Assembly (NCBI GenBank): GCA_005774595.1
Contig: VAUM01000021.1
Span: 1 to 13,303, forward strand
Length of the DNA stretch: 13,303 nt
Direction of reading: 5' to 3'
Origin: Actinomycetota bacterium
GTDB taxonomy: Bacteria > Actinomycetota > Coriobacteriia > Anaerosomatales > D1FN1-002
The notes under the pieces are model-generated. The model worked only from the letters and a program-made list of their open reading frames with translations, was not told the origin of the DNA and searched no databases. The stretch's first letter is position 1. Each line of letters opens with the position of its first letter. A program made the translations under genes and the position numbers. Below are positions 6,905 to 13,303 of this stretch, one piece after another.

Positions 6905-7317
6905 CGCGCATCCCCCTCCTCGCACCGTGGCTCGAACTCGAGCGCGCCGGAGTTGATTCAATGCCGCTTGCCGGTCGGTGGCGGACCGTCGTCGAACACG
7001 TGCCCGAGGTGCGAACCGCACCGCGCGCAGACGACCTCGGTGCGCACGCGCCCGCCGCTCGTGTCGGTGCGCGTCTCGATCGCGTCGGGCGAGACCGGCC
7101 GCCACCAGCTCGGCCAGCCCGAGCCGGACTCGTACTTCGCATCCGCCCCGAACAACGCGTTGCCGCACGCGGCGCACCGGTACACGCCGGGCTCACGGTG
7201 ACCGAGGTAGCAGCCGGCTCCGGGCGCCTCGGTGCCGGCCTCGCGCATGAGGCGGTAGCGCTCTGGCCCGAGCAGCTCGAGCCACTCGGCGTCGGTATGC
7301 GTGACGCGGCCGGTCAT
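6901..7317 (-). CDS. msrB: Peptide-methionine (R)-S-oxide reductase, selenocysteine-containing (TGA recoded)
   Basis: MsrB reduces methionine-R-sulfoxide in proteins. The 138-aa product has the zinc cysteines C48/C51 (CAAC) and C97/C100 (CARC), SGSGWPSWW (64-72) and HLGHVFDDGPPPTGKRH (103-119). A TGA (6960-6958) follows exactly where the catalytic Cys of R-Y-C-x-N-S belongs. The frame then continues INSGALEFEPR, the conserved MsrB C-terminus, to a second TGA at 6903-6901 that overlaps the DinB start as ATGA. Residue 120 is therefore read as selenocysteine. Ending at the first TGA would give a protein with no catalytic residue. The usual resolving Cys in SGCGWPS is Ser66. The ATG lies 15 bases after the msrA stop, with only a weak, distant Shine-Dalgarno (AGGGG), which suggests coupling to msrA. 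Not tested: whether the host has SelA, SelB, SelC and SelD. Confidence 0.88.
6925..6950 (-). promoter_or_regulatory. Candidate bacterial SECIS hairpin of msrB
   Basis: Downstream of the msrB UGA the RNA can form GCUCG-AGUU-CGAGC, a perfect five-pair stem whose loop starts 20 nt after the UGA and has G as its second base. The lower part can extend by CCGG with C(A)CGG, leaving CGC and an A unpaired. Stem, distance and a G near the loop start match the bacterial SECIS model recognised by SelB. The pairing was drawn by eye, with no energy calculation. Confidence 0.65.
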
Positions 7318-7332
7318 GGGGCGATGGTACCC

Positions 7333-8049
7333 CTACGGCCGCTGCGCACCCCGGGGACGGCGGGCGCGCGCCTCGACCATGCCGAGCAGGCGTTCGCGCG
7401 CACCGGCGCTCAGGCCGTACGAGTCGACCTCGGCGACCAGGTCGGCGAGCGCGCCGTCGCCGCTCACGAACCCGTTCACGCGCGCGGCGGCGGTCGAGTC
7501 CCGCAGCGCGTCGTCGTCCGGGAACATCACGCGGAACTCCGCGAAGAGCAGACCGTCGGAGCGTAGCCGGTACTTCTGGTGGTGCGCCTCGGCCGCATAG
7601 AAGCGGTCGAGGCGGCGGATCTCGGTGAGAGCCGGCCTGTCGAGCGTGCGCTCGAGCCGGTCCCGGGACGCTCTGGCGGCTGCGTCCTGCGCCTCGTCCG
7701 TCGTCCAGATCGCGCTCGCATACTGCCTCGACCAGACCGGAGCGGTCGGGTCGTGCTGCGTCCAGAACTCCACGAGCAGGATCTCGTAGTCGATGACGTC
7801 GGGATCGAAGTCGACCTGGAGCGTCTCGGTGTGATCCCCGAGGTGGTGGTACCTGGGCGACGGCGTGGTGCCGCCGGCGTAGCCGACCCTCGTGCGCACG
7901 ACCCCGTCGATCAGCCCGAACCGGGCGTCCGGACCCCAGAATCAACCGAGCGAGAATGTGGCCGTCGCAAGGCGCCCGTGCGCGTCGGAGTCGATGGGGG
8001 GCCTCGGCCTGGCAGCCGCCGCCCCCGGGATGCCGATGATGCCGAACAC
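7333..8049 (-). CDS. msrA: Peptide-methionine (S)-S-oxide reductase, selenocysteine-containing (TGA recoded)
   Basis: MsrA reduces methionine-S-sulfoxide. An in-frame TGA at 7944-7942 falls in ATATFSLG-[TGA]-FWGPDARFG, the exact place of the catalytic Cys in G-C-F-W-G. The frame goes on through RTRVGYAGGTTPSP, GDHTET (catalytic-type Glu), FWTQHDPT, RQYASAIW and FYAAEAHHQKY, all MsrA landmarks. Read through, the product is about 238 aa with Sec at residue 36. It contains no cysteine at all, so Sec would be its only thiol/selenol. The start is uncertain. GTG 8049 lies 12 bases after GGGAGG; ATG 8103 is an alternative, and family alignment would begin near residue 28. A conventional call would start at GTG 7899 and lose the active site. 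It heads the msrA-msrB-dinB operon, divergent from the COG2403 gene. Confidence 0.87.
7914..7926 (-). promoter_or_regulatory. Candidate bacterial SECIS hairpin of msrA
   Basis: After the msrA UGA the RNA can form GCCCG-GUU-CGGGC, a perfect five-pair GC stem with a three-base loop starting 21 nt after the UGA and G as its first base. It matches the msrB hairpin in stem length, position and GUU loop although the surrounding codons differ. It lies within conserved coding sequence (D-A-R-F-G-L), so coding constraint could explain part of the pairing. Confidence 0.62.
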
Positions 8050-8185
8050 CGCGGCCGCCGACCTCCCTTCCGCGTACGGACGACTGAGCGAGGCGCGTGC
8101 CATGCGACGGCCGTGTGCATGCCGTTCACCGACTTGCGGCATACTTGGGACAGCGGGCTGCATAGCCTCGGCGTGAGGAGGTCGC

Positions 8186-9523
8186 GTGGAGCGGATACGA
8201 ACGATCATCATGGGGGCGGCGGGGCGCGACTTCCACGACTTCCTCGTGCGCTACCGCGACGACGACTCGGTCGACGTGGTGGCGTTCACCGCAACGCAGA
8301 TCCCCGGCATCGACTGCCGCGTCTTCCCGGCCGAGTTGGCCGGCCCGCTCTACCCGCACGGCATCCCGATCGTGCCGGAGACGGACCTCGTCGACTGGGT
8401 ACGCAGGCACGACGTCGGCCAGGTCGTCTTCGCCTACTCGGACGTCAGCCACACGCACGTGATGCACATCGCGTCGCTCGTCAACGCCGAGGGCGCCGAC
8501 TTCGTCCTGCTCGGGCCCGAGTCGGTGATGCTGCGCGCGAACGTGCCGGTCATCTCGGTGTGCGCGGTGCGCACCGGCGCCGGCAAGTCGAGTGTGACCG
8601 AGTACGTCTGCCGCATGCTCGCCGAGCGCGGCCTGACGCCGGTCGTGCTGCGCCACCCGATGCCCTACCGCGACTTGCTCGCGTCGCGCGTGGAGCGGTT
8701 CGCCACCATCGACGATCTCGACGCCGCGAAGCTGACGGTCGAGGAGCGCGAGGAGTACGAGCACTTCGTCGAGCAGGGCATCGTCGTGTACGCCGGGGTG
8801 GACTACCGAGCCATCCTGCGCGCCGCCGAGGCCGAGGCGTCGGTGGTGCTGTGGGATGGCGGCAACAACGACTCGCCGTTCATCAAGCCCGACCTCGAGA
8901 TCGTGGTGCTCGACCCGCACCGTGCGGGTCACGAGCGCGAGTACCACCCCGGCGAGACCAACTTCCTGCGCGCGAACGTGCTCGTCGTCAACAAGACCGA
9001 CAGCGCGCCCGCCGGCGCCGTCGACGGGCTCATCGCCGAGGCCACGCAGTGGAACCCGCGCGCCACCGTGGTGCGCACCGAGTCGCGCGTGCGGCTCGCG
9101 GTCGACCCCTCGGCGCTGGCGGGCAAGCGCGCCCTCGTGATCGAGGACGGGCCGACCGTCACGCACGGCGGCATGGGCTTCGGCGCCGGCGTGCTGGCCG
9201 CGCGCGAGCACGGGGCGACGCTCGTGGACCCGCGCCCGCACGCGCACAGGTCGATCGCCGAGGCGTTCGCTCGCTACGGCCACCTGACCAAGGTCCTGCC
9301 CGCCATCGGCTACTCGCCCGAGCAGCTCGCCGACCTCGAGCGCACCATCGCCGACACGCCGTGCGACGTGGTGGTGGTCGCCACGCCGATCGACCTGTCG
9401 CACGTGATCCGCATCGACCAGCCCGCCGTGCGGGTACGCTACGAAGTGACCGACGCAGGCGAGCCGACGCTGCGCTCGGTCGTGAACGGCTGGCTGGCCT
9501 CGGAGTACGTCGGCGGGGAGTGA
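8186..9523 (+). CDS. COG2403 GTPase, cyclic 2,3-diphosphoglycerate synthase-like
   Basis: The 445-aa protein opens with RTIIMGAAGRDFHDF, an N-terminus typical of the COG2403 family. A Rossmann-like domain (1-115) is followed by a P-loop AVRTGAGKSS (K134, S135). Next come WDGGNND (223-229) and NKTD (269-272), a G4-type motif pointing to guanine nucleotide binding. The C-terminal part (about 320-425) contains THGGMGFGAG and a second nucleotide-fold-like region. The characterised archaeal homolog makes cyclic 2,3-diphosphoglycerate, but the bacterial role is not established. The start is GTG with GAGGAGG ending four bases upstream. Its stop is nine bases before the carbamate kinase gene, so the two form an operon and probably act in carbamoyl-phosphate or amino-acid metabolism (inference). 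Confidence 0.85.
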   Translation: MERIRTIIMGAAGRDFHDFLVRYRDDDSVDVVAFTATQIPGIDCRVFPAELAGPLYPHGIPIVPETDLVDWVRRHDVGQVVFAYSDVSHTHVMHIASLVNAEGADFVLLGPESVMLRANVPVISVCAVRTGAGKSSVTEYVCRMLAERGLTPVVLRHPMPYRDLLASRVERFATIDDLDAAKLTVEEREEYEHFVEQGIVVYAGVDYRAILRAAEAEASVVLWDGGNNDSPFIKPDLEIVVLDPHRAGHEREYHPGETNFLRANVLVVNKTDSAPAGAVDGLIAEATQWNPRATVVRTESRVRLAVDPSALAGKRALVIEDGPTVTHGGMGFGAGVLAAREHGATLVDPRPHAHRSIAEAFARYGHLTKVLPAIGYSPEQLADLERTIADTPCDVVVVATPIDLSHVIRIDQPAVRVRYEVTDAGEPTLRSVVNGWLASEYVGGE

Positions 9524-9532
9524 GGCGCGGGC

Positions 9533-10507
9533 ATGGCCGGAGCGCCACATCTGACCGGGGAGCCGACGCGCATGGTCGTCGCACTCGGCGGCAATGCGCT
9601 GCTGCGGCGCGGCGACCGGGGGACGGTCGAAGAGCAGTACCTGCACGCCGACGCGGTCATGCGCCACGTCGCCGACCTCGCCGCGGCCGGCCACCGCCTC
9701 GTCATCACGCACGGGAACGGGCCGGTCGTCGGCAACATCGTGCTGCGCAACGAGGCCGCGCGGGCGAGCGTGCCGCCGATGCCGCTCTACATCGACGACG
9801 CCGACTCCGAGGGCGGCATCGGGCTCATGCTGCAGATGGCGCTGCACAACCGCCTGCGCGCGCAGCGCATCGCCCGCGCCGTGGTCACCATCGTCACGCA
9901 GGTCGTGGTCGACCCGCTCGACCCGGCCTTCGCGCGGCCGGACAAGCCCATCGGCCCGTTCTACTCGCCGGCCGAGAAGGACGCCGTGGCCGCCGAGGAG
10001 CCGTCGTGGGTCTTCGCCGAGACCGGCGAGGCGGACACCTGGCGCCGCGTGGTGCCCTCGCCCAAGCCGCTGCGCGTCGTCGAGGCGCCCGTCATCACGC
10101 GGGTGACCGAGCACGGCGACATCGTGATCGCGGCCGGCGGCGGCGGCGTCCCGGTGGTCGAGGACGCCGACGGCACGCTCACGGGCATCGACGCGGTCAT
10201 CGACAAGGACCGCACGTCGTCGCTGCTCGCGTTGCAGACCGGCGCCTCCGTGCTCGCCATCCTCATGGAGGAGGACGCGGTCTACCTCGGCTACGGGCAG
10301 CCCGGCGCCCGCGCGCTCGGGCACGTGCACTGCGGCGAGCTGTGCGAGCACCTCGCGCGCGGGGAGTTCCACGCAGGCTCCATCGCGCCGAAGGTCGAGG
10401 CCGCGTGCGACTTCGTGCGCCACGGCGGCGAGACGGCGGTCATCTGCCGCGCCGAGAACCTCACCGAGGCGCTGCGCGGACATGCGGGCACGAGGGTGAC
10501 GGCGTAG
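9533..10507 (+). CDS. arcC: Carbamate kinase
   Basis: Carbamate kinase interconverts carbamoyl phosphate plus ADP with ATP plus carbamate, usually giving ATP from arginine, agmatine or purine breakdown. The sequence has VVALGGNALLRRG, VITHGNGPVVGNI, GIGLMLQMAL, VDPLDPAF...KPIGPFYS, AAGGGGVPV, DAVIDKDRTSSLLA and AILMEEDAVYLGYG, all family hallmarks. From ATG 9533 the product is 324 aa. ATG 9572 would give 311 aa, nearer the family norm, and has GGGGAG nine bases upstream, so it may be the true start. It follows the COG2403 gene by nine bases and ends 14 bases from the convergent ornithine cyclodeaminase gene. No arginine deiminase or ornithine carbamoyltransferase is in the window, so the source of carbamoyl phosphate is not shown. 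Confidence 0.95.
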   Translation: MAGAPHLTGEPTRMVVALGGNALLRRGDRGTVEEQYLHADAVMRHVADLAAAGHRLVITHGNGPVVGNIVLRNEAARASVPPMPLYIDDADSEGGIGLMLQMALHNRLRAQRIARAVVTIVTQVVVDPLDPAFARPDKPIGPFYSPAEKDAVAAEEPSWVFAETGEADTWRRVVPSPKPLRVVEAPVITRVTEHGDIVIAAGGGGVPVVEDADGTLTGIDAVIDKDRTSSLLALQTGASVLAILMEEDAVYLGYGQPGARALGHVHCGELCEHLARGEFHAGSIAPKVEAACDFVRHGGETAVICRAENLTEALRGHAGTRVTA

Positions 10508-10521
10508 GCGTAGCGCGCCGG

Positions 10522-11739
10522 TCAGCACTCCAGCTCGTCGGCGAGCATCTGCAGGAACAGCCCGACGTCGGTCACGACCCCGATCGTCTGGAACGAGCCG
10601 CGGTCCGCGAGTTTGGTGACCACGGCCGGGTTGATGTCGACGCACACCGTGGTCGTCGCCGCGGGCAGCATGTTGCCGGTCGCGATCGAGTGCAGCATCG
10701 TCGAGAGCATCAGGCACGCGCCGGCGTCGCGACACCACCCGCGCATCGCACGCTGGGCCTCGAGCGCGTCGGTGATGACATCGGGTAGCGGACCGTCGTC
10801 GCGGATGGAGCCGGCGAGCACGAACGGCGTGCCGGTGGTGACGAGCGTGTGCATGAGGCCTTCGGTCAGCACGCCCTGCTCGACTGCGGCCGCGATCCCG
10901 CCCGCCGCGCGCACCGTGTTGATCGCGCGCAGGTGGTGCTCGTGCCCGCCGGGCACGGGCACGCCCTCGTCGAGCCGCACGCCGAGCGACGTCCCGTACA
11001 GCGCCGACTCGATGTCGTGCACCGCCACCGCGTTCCCGCCGAACAGCACGCTCACGTAGCCCGCGCGCACGAGCCGCGCGAGCTCGCCCGCCGCGCCCGT
11101 GTGCACCACCGCCGGCCCGACCACCGCGATGATGGCCCGCCCGCACTCCCTCGTCTCGCGCAGCAGCGCCGCCACCATGCGCACGACCTGCGCCTTCGGC
11201 TTCTCTGACGACACCTCGGACGCCATGAACTCGAACGCCTGCTGGTCACGCGGCCGCTCGAGCGGCGTGACGCGCACGCCGCCGTGCCCGACGACGAGCA
11301 GGTCGCCGGCGCGCACCTCCGAGAGCGCCACCGTCTCGGCAGTGCCGGCGACCGGGTCGACGCGCACCGCGCAGTCCATCTCGGGATTCGCGACGGGCAA
11401 CCACTCGCCGCCCACGCGCAGGTGCGTGACGAGGTTCGTCGTGGAGTAGAAGCACGCGGGGAACACGCCGTCGGCCGGCGCCGGCGCCAGCTCGACGTCC
11501 GTGTCGTGCAACGGCACCGCGCCGTGTTCGCGGATGGCGTCGAGCACCTGCGCGAGGTGCTCCGCGTCGCGGCCCTTCACGCGCAGGACCGCCACCGACG
11601 GGTCCTCGTTCGTGCGGCCGACCTGGAAGGTCAGCGTCTCGAACTCGCCGTCCAGCGCCACGATGTCGTCCATGATCCGCGAGACGATCTGCGAGTCGAT
11701 GAGGTGGCCGGTCACCCGGATGTCCTCGTACGGCGCCAC
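10522..11739 (-). CDS. Ornithine cyclodeaminase, archaeal type (TIGR00300, LOR/SDH domain)
   Basis: The 405-aa protein begins VAPYEDIRVTGHLIDSQIV, a standard TIGR00300 N-terminus. An LOR/SDH-type beta domain (to about residue 100) is followed by a middle domain. The C-terminal Rossmann-like half has VVGPAVVHTGA, LFGGNAVAVHDIE, GSIRDDGPLPDV, HSIATGNMLP and VDINPAVVTKLADRGS. Characterised relatives (a Methanococcus enzyme and the C-terminal domain of cyanobacterial AgrE) convert ornithine to proline and ammonia with NAD. The GTG start at 11739 has GGAG five bases upstream; the longer frame to 11832 lacks this. It converges on arcC. Together they fit a branch in which ornithine from arginine goes to proline while carbamoyl phosphate gives ATP (inference). 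Confidence 0.88.
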   Translation of the reverse strand: MAPYEDIRVTGHLIDSQIVSRIMDDIVALDGEFETLTFQVGRTNEDPSVAVLRVKGRDAEHLAQVLDAIREHGAVPLHDTDVELAPAPADGVFPACFYSTTNLVTHLRVGGEWLPVANPEMDCAVRVDPVAGTAETVALSEVRAGDLLVVGHGGVRVTPLERPRDQQAFEFMASEVSSEKPKAQVVRMVAALLRETRECGRAIIAVVGPAVVHTGAAGELARLVRAGYVSVLFGGNAVAVHDIESALYGTSLGVRLDEGVPVPGGHEHHLRAINTVRAAGGIAAAVEQGVLTEGLMHTLVTTGTPFVLAGSIRDDGPLPDVITDALEAQRAMRGWCRDAGACLMLSTMLHSIATGNMLPAATTTVCVDINPAVVTKLADRGSFQTIGVVTDVGLFLQMLADELEC

Positions 11740-11785
11740 GCGCGCTCCTTCGCGGTCGGCGGGTGGGCGCGGTGCGCCTCGGCCC

Positions 11786-11821
11786 GCATGAGTATGCATT
11801 CCCGGCGCATCTCTATGCGCC
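11786..11821. promoter_or_regulatory. Two related palindromes spaced 21 bp (tandem operator candidate)
   Basis: GCAT-N4-ATGC occurs at 11786-11797 and again within GGCGCAT-CTCT-ATGCGCC at 11804-11821. The centres are 21 bp apart, two helical turns, as expected for cooperative dimer binding. On the minus strand a TATGAT box (11833-11828) lies just upstream, placing a possible start of the cyclodeaminase transcript at the second palindrome. No good -35 matches it. The larger palindrome could also form an RNA hairpin. Confidence 0.45.
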
Positions 11822-11896
11822 CACGCCATCATACCCGAGCGGTCACGCTCGCACGGCGCCCCGATGTGCGCATACTATCGCCGAGGAGACCTTGTC

Positions 11897-11905
11897 GGGG
11901 AGGAG
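11897..11905 (+). promoter_or_regulatory. Shine-Dalgarno of the secreted protein gene
   Basis: GGGGAGGAG lies seven bases before the ATG at 11913. It fixes the start of the signal-peptide protein that follows and is the strongest ribosome-binding site in the window. Confidence 0.8.
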
Positions 11906-11912
11906 CCCAGCG

Positions 11913-13303
11913 ATGAAGCGCACGACCCTCGCACTGCTCGCCTGCTGCCTGGCCCTGGCGGTCGCGGCGCCGGCGGCGCTCGCCAACGACGGCGCGGTCG
12001 GCACGCAGGGCGGCACGGTCAGGCCCATCGGCAACGCCGACGTGCGGATGGACTCGGAGGCCGTGCAGATCATCTGCATGGACGGTGTTGCGCTCTACCG
12101 CATCGACTTCAAGTTCGTGAACGAGGCGTCCGAGCCCAAGACCGTCAAGCTCGGCTTCCCCTTCCCCGACTTCGAGAACACCGAGTACGACAACAACGGC
12201 GAAGCGCCGGGCGGCTTCCGCGCGTGGCTGAACGGCCGTGAGCTCGCGGTCGCGCAAGAGAAGGGCACCGACGGCGAGGGCGACGACACGTGGGACGTCA
12301 TCTGGTTCACCCACACCGCCACCTTCCCGCCGGGCGACTCGATGATCACGGTGAGCTACGTGGGCTCGCCGGACGTGTCGGTCGGGGTGCCCGACCAGCT
12401 CGCCGGCGTCGCGATCCCCGCGGGCGTGGCGCCGGAGTCGATCGGGATGGGGTACTACCCGTACTTCGTGCACACCGGCGCGGGCTGGGCCGGCACCATC
12501 GGGAAGTCCGTCATCCGCTACACCCTCGCCGACGACTTCGACGGCTTCGGCGTCGAGCAGGTCACGAAGAACTGGGTGAACGGGTCGCGCGAGTGGATGG
12601 GCGCGGAGCGCGCGAAGAACCTGCTCGCGTTCACGAAGCCCGAGCCGAACGTCTACCAGTGGACCTACACCGACTACGAGCCGACGCGCGCGCACGACCC
12701 CGAGATCGCGTTCGCGCGCAGCTCGGCATGGCGCGAGGACTTCGACCCGTGGGAGGAGACGAAGGCGTCGACCTACCTGAAGCTCGGCGACTTCGAGTAC
12801 GTGCCGTACAACGCGGCGAACGGCAACCCCGGCGACGCGTGGGCCGAGGCCGTCGACGGCCCCGGCATCGGCCAGTGGCTGCAGGTCCCGTTCGGCGAGA
12901 CACGCGCGGTGAAGCAGATCCGCGTGCTCGGCGGCTACCAGAAGCGCGCCGACCTCTACGCGAAGTACAACCGCCCCAAGCGCCTGAAGATCGACTACTC
13001 GGACGGCTCGTCGCAGGAGATCACGCTCGCCGACGAGATGGGCCTGCAGGTGTTCGACGCGAACGCGTCGGCAACGTCGGCCAAGGTCACGATCCTCGAC
13101 GTGTACAAGGGCACGAACGAGCGCGACGAGACGTACCTGTCCGAGATCGCGTTCGCCGAGGCCCCCGCGCCGCAGTTCGAGAAGTTCGAGGCCGTCACCG
13201 GGATCGCTCCGCCGACCGGCTTCGAGGAGCCCGAGGGACTCGCCGCGCTGACGAAGGGCGCGGGCGGCACCGCGTCCGGCGAGGGCGGCGAGGCCTGGCT
13301 CTT
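11913..13303 (+). CDS. Secreted protein with DUF4424-like N-terminus and discoidin-like (NADase-type) glycan-binding domain, 3' partial
   Basis: The frame is open to the right edge (463 codons). Residues 1-25 (MKRTTLALLACCLALAVAAP, then AALA before NDGAV) are a classic signal peptide with an AxA cleavage site. The region after it (IGNADVRMDSEAVQII..., LGFPFPD, WFTHTATFPPG) resembles DUF4424-type extracytoplasmic domains. From about residue 300 to 410 there is a discoidin-like fold of the NADase-type glycan-binding kind: AWAEAVDGPGIGQWLQVPF, IRVLGGYQK, YNRPKRLKI and VYKGTNERDETYLSEIAF. A Gly/Ala-rich stretch at the edge may be a linker to a C-terminal anchor, not visible. It is probably exported and carbohydrate- or wall-binding. 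It diverges from the cyclodeaminase gene with no obvious functional link. Confidence 0.85.
   Translation, partial: MKRTTLALLACCLALAVAAPAALANDGAVGTQGGTVRPIGNADVRMDSEAVQIICMDGVALYRIDFKFVNEASEPKTVKLGFPFPDFENTEYDNNGEAPGGFRAWLNGRELAVAQEKGTDGEGDDTWDVIWFTHTATFPPGDSMITVSYVGSPDVSVGVPDQLAGVAIPAGVAPESIGMGYYPYFVHTGAGWAGTIGKSVIRYTLADDFDGFGVEQVTKNWVNGSREWMGAERAKNLLAFTKPEPNVYQWTYTDYEPTRAHDPEIAFARSSAWREDFDPWEETKASTYLKLGDFEYVPYNAANGNPGDAWAEAVDGPGIGQWLQVPFGETRAVKQIRVLGGYQKRADLYAKYNRPKRLKIDYSDGSSQEITLADEMGLQVFDANASATSAKVTILDVYKGTNERDETYLSEIAFAEAPAPQFEKFEAVTGIAPPTGFEEPEGLAALTKGAGGTASGEGGEAWL

Noticed and set aside
6958..7944. msrA and msrB as pseudogenes with nonsense mutations or sequencing errors
   Set aside because: Both stops are TGA, both fall exactly on the catalytic Cys codon, flanking coding sequence is intact on both sides, and each has a suitably placed hairpin. 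Independent mutation or error would not produce this pattern.
6958..7944. A variant genetic code with TGA as Trp or Gly
   Set aside because: TGA is used as a normal terminator by other genes here (response regulator, COG2403, toxin, cyclodeaminase), while TGG and GGN are used normally. Recoding is limited to the two catalytic sites.
7579..10788. Plus-strand frame of more than 1000 codons
   Set aside because: Arg/Ala/His-rich shadow of msrA, COG2403 and arcC. GC-rich third positions keep wrong frames open. The true frames carry the conserved motifs.
8126..11146. Minus-strand frame of about 1000 codons
   Set aside because: Low-complexity Arg/His/Val/Asp composition antisense to COG2403 and arcC, with no recognisable domain.
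1..13303. CRISPR array, tRNA, rRNA or insertion sequence
   Set aside because: I saw no regularly spaced repeats, tRNA cloverleaf, rRNA sequence, transposase motifs or terminal inverted repeats. A covariance-model search could still reveal a small RNA.

Overview
The window is a GC-rich, densely packed bacterial stretch with GC-ending codons and many GTG starts. The gene set suggests an anaerobic or microaerophilic Actinomycetota-like organism: a selenocysteine-type methionine sulfoxide reductase pair, carbamate kinase, a COG2403 GTPase and an archaeal-type ornithine cyclodeaminase. This placement is inference; no rRNA or other phylogenetic marker is present.

Layout, left to right. Positions 1-2118 (+) hold the 3' part of a large FtsX/MacB-type ABC transporter permease, cut by the left edge. 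Positions 2208-2912 (-) encode a YfcE-like metallophosphoesterase, divergent from a response regulator/PAS protein at 3039-3815 (+). Positions 3832-4080 (-) are a C-terminal remnant of a DUF853 (HerA-like) helicase gene. It abuts an apparent island at about 4080-6412 with weaker GC bias. The island carries a small membrane-protein ORF (+) and an AbiE-like antitoxin-toxin pair (-), whose promoter overlaps a perfect inverted repeat.

The most notable segment is 6413-8049 (-), an apparent msrA-msrB-dinB operon. Both methionine sulfoxide reductases have an in-frame TGA exactly where the catalytic cysteine belongs, in the MsrA G-C-F-W-G position and the MsrB R-(Y/H)-C-x-N-S position. In both, the frame continues after the TGA with family-specific sequence. 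In both, a hairpin with a GUU-containing apical loop starts about 20 nt after the UGA, as expected for a bacterial SECIS element. The MsrB extension ends in a 4-nt ATGA overlap with the DinB-like gene. Conventional gene calling would truncate both enzymes and remove their active sites.

Positions 8186-10507 (+) hold a COG2403 (cyclic 2,3-diphosphoglycerate synthase-like) GTPase and carbamate kinase in tandem. They converge on an ornithine cyclodeaminase of the TIGR00300 type (10522-11739, -). Together these suggest carbamoyl-phosphate, ornithine and proline metabolism. A divergent intergenic region with two related palindromes 21 bp apart separates the cyclodeaminase from a secreted protein (11913 to the right edge, +) that has a DUF4424-like N-terminus and a discoidin-like, NADase-type glycan-binding domain. 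No gene-free stretch exceeds 300 bases, and I saw no tRNA, rRNA, CRISPR array or insertion sequence.
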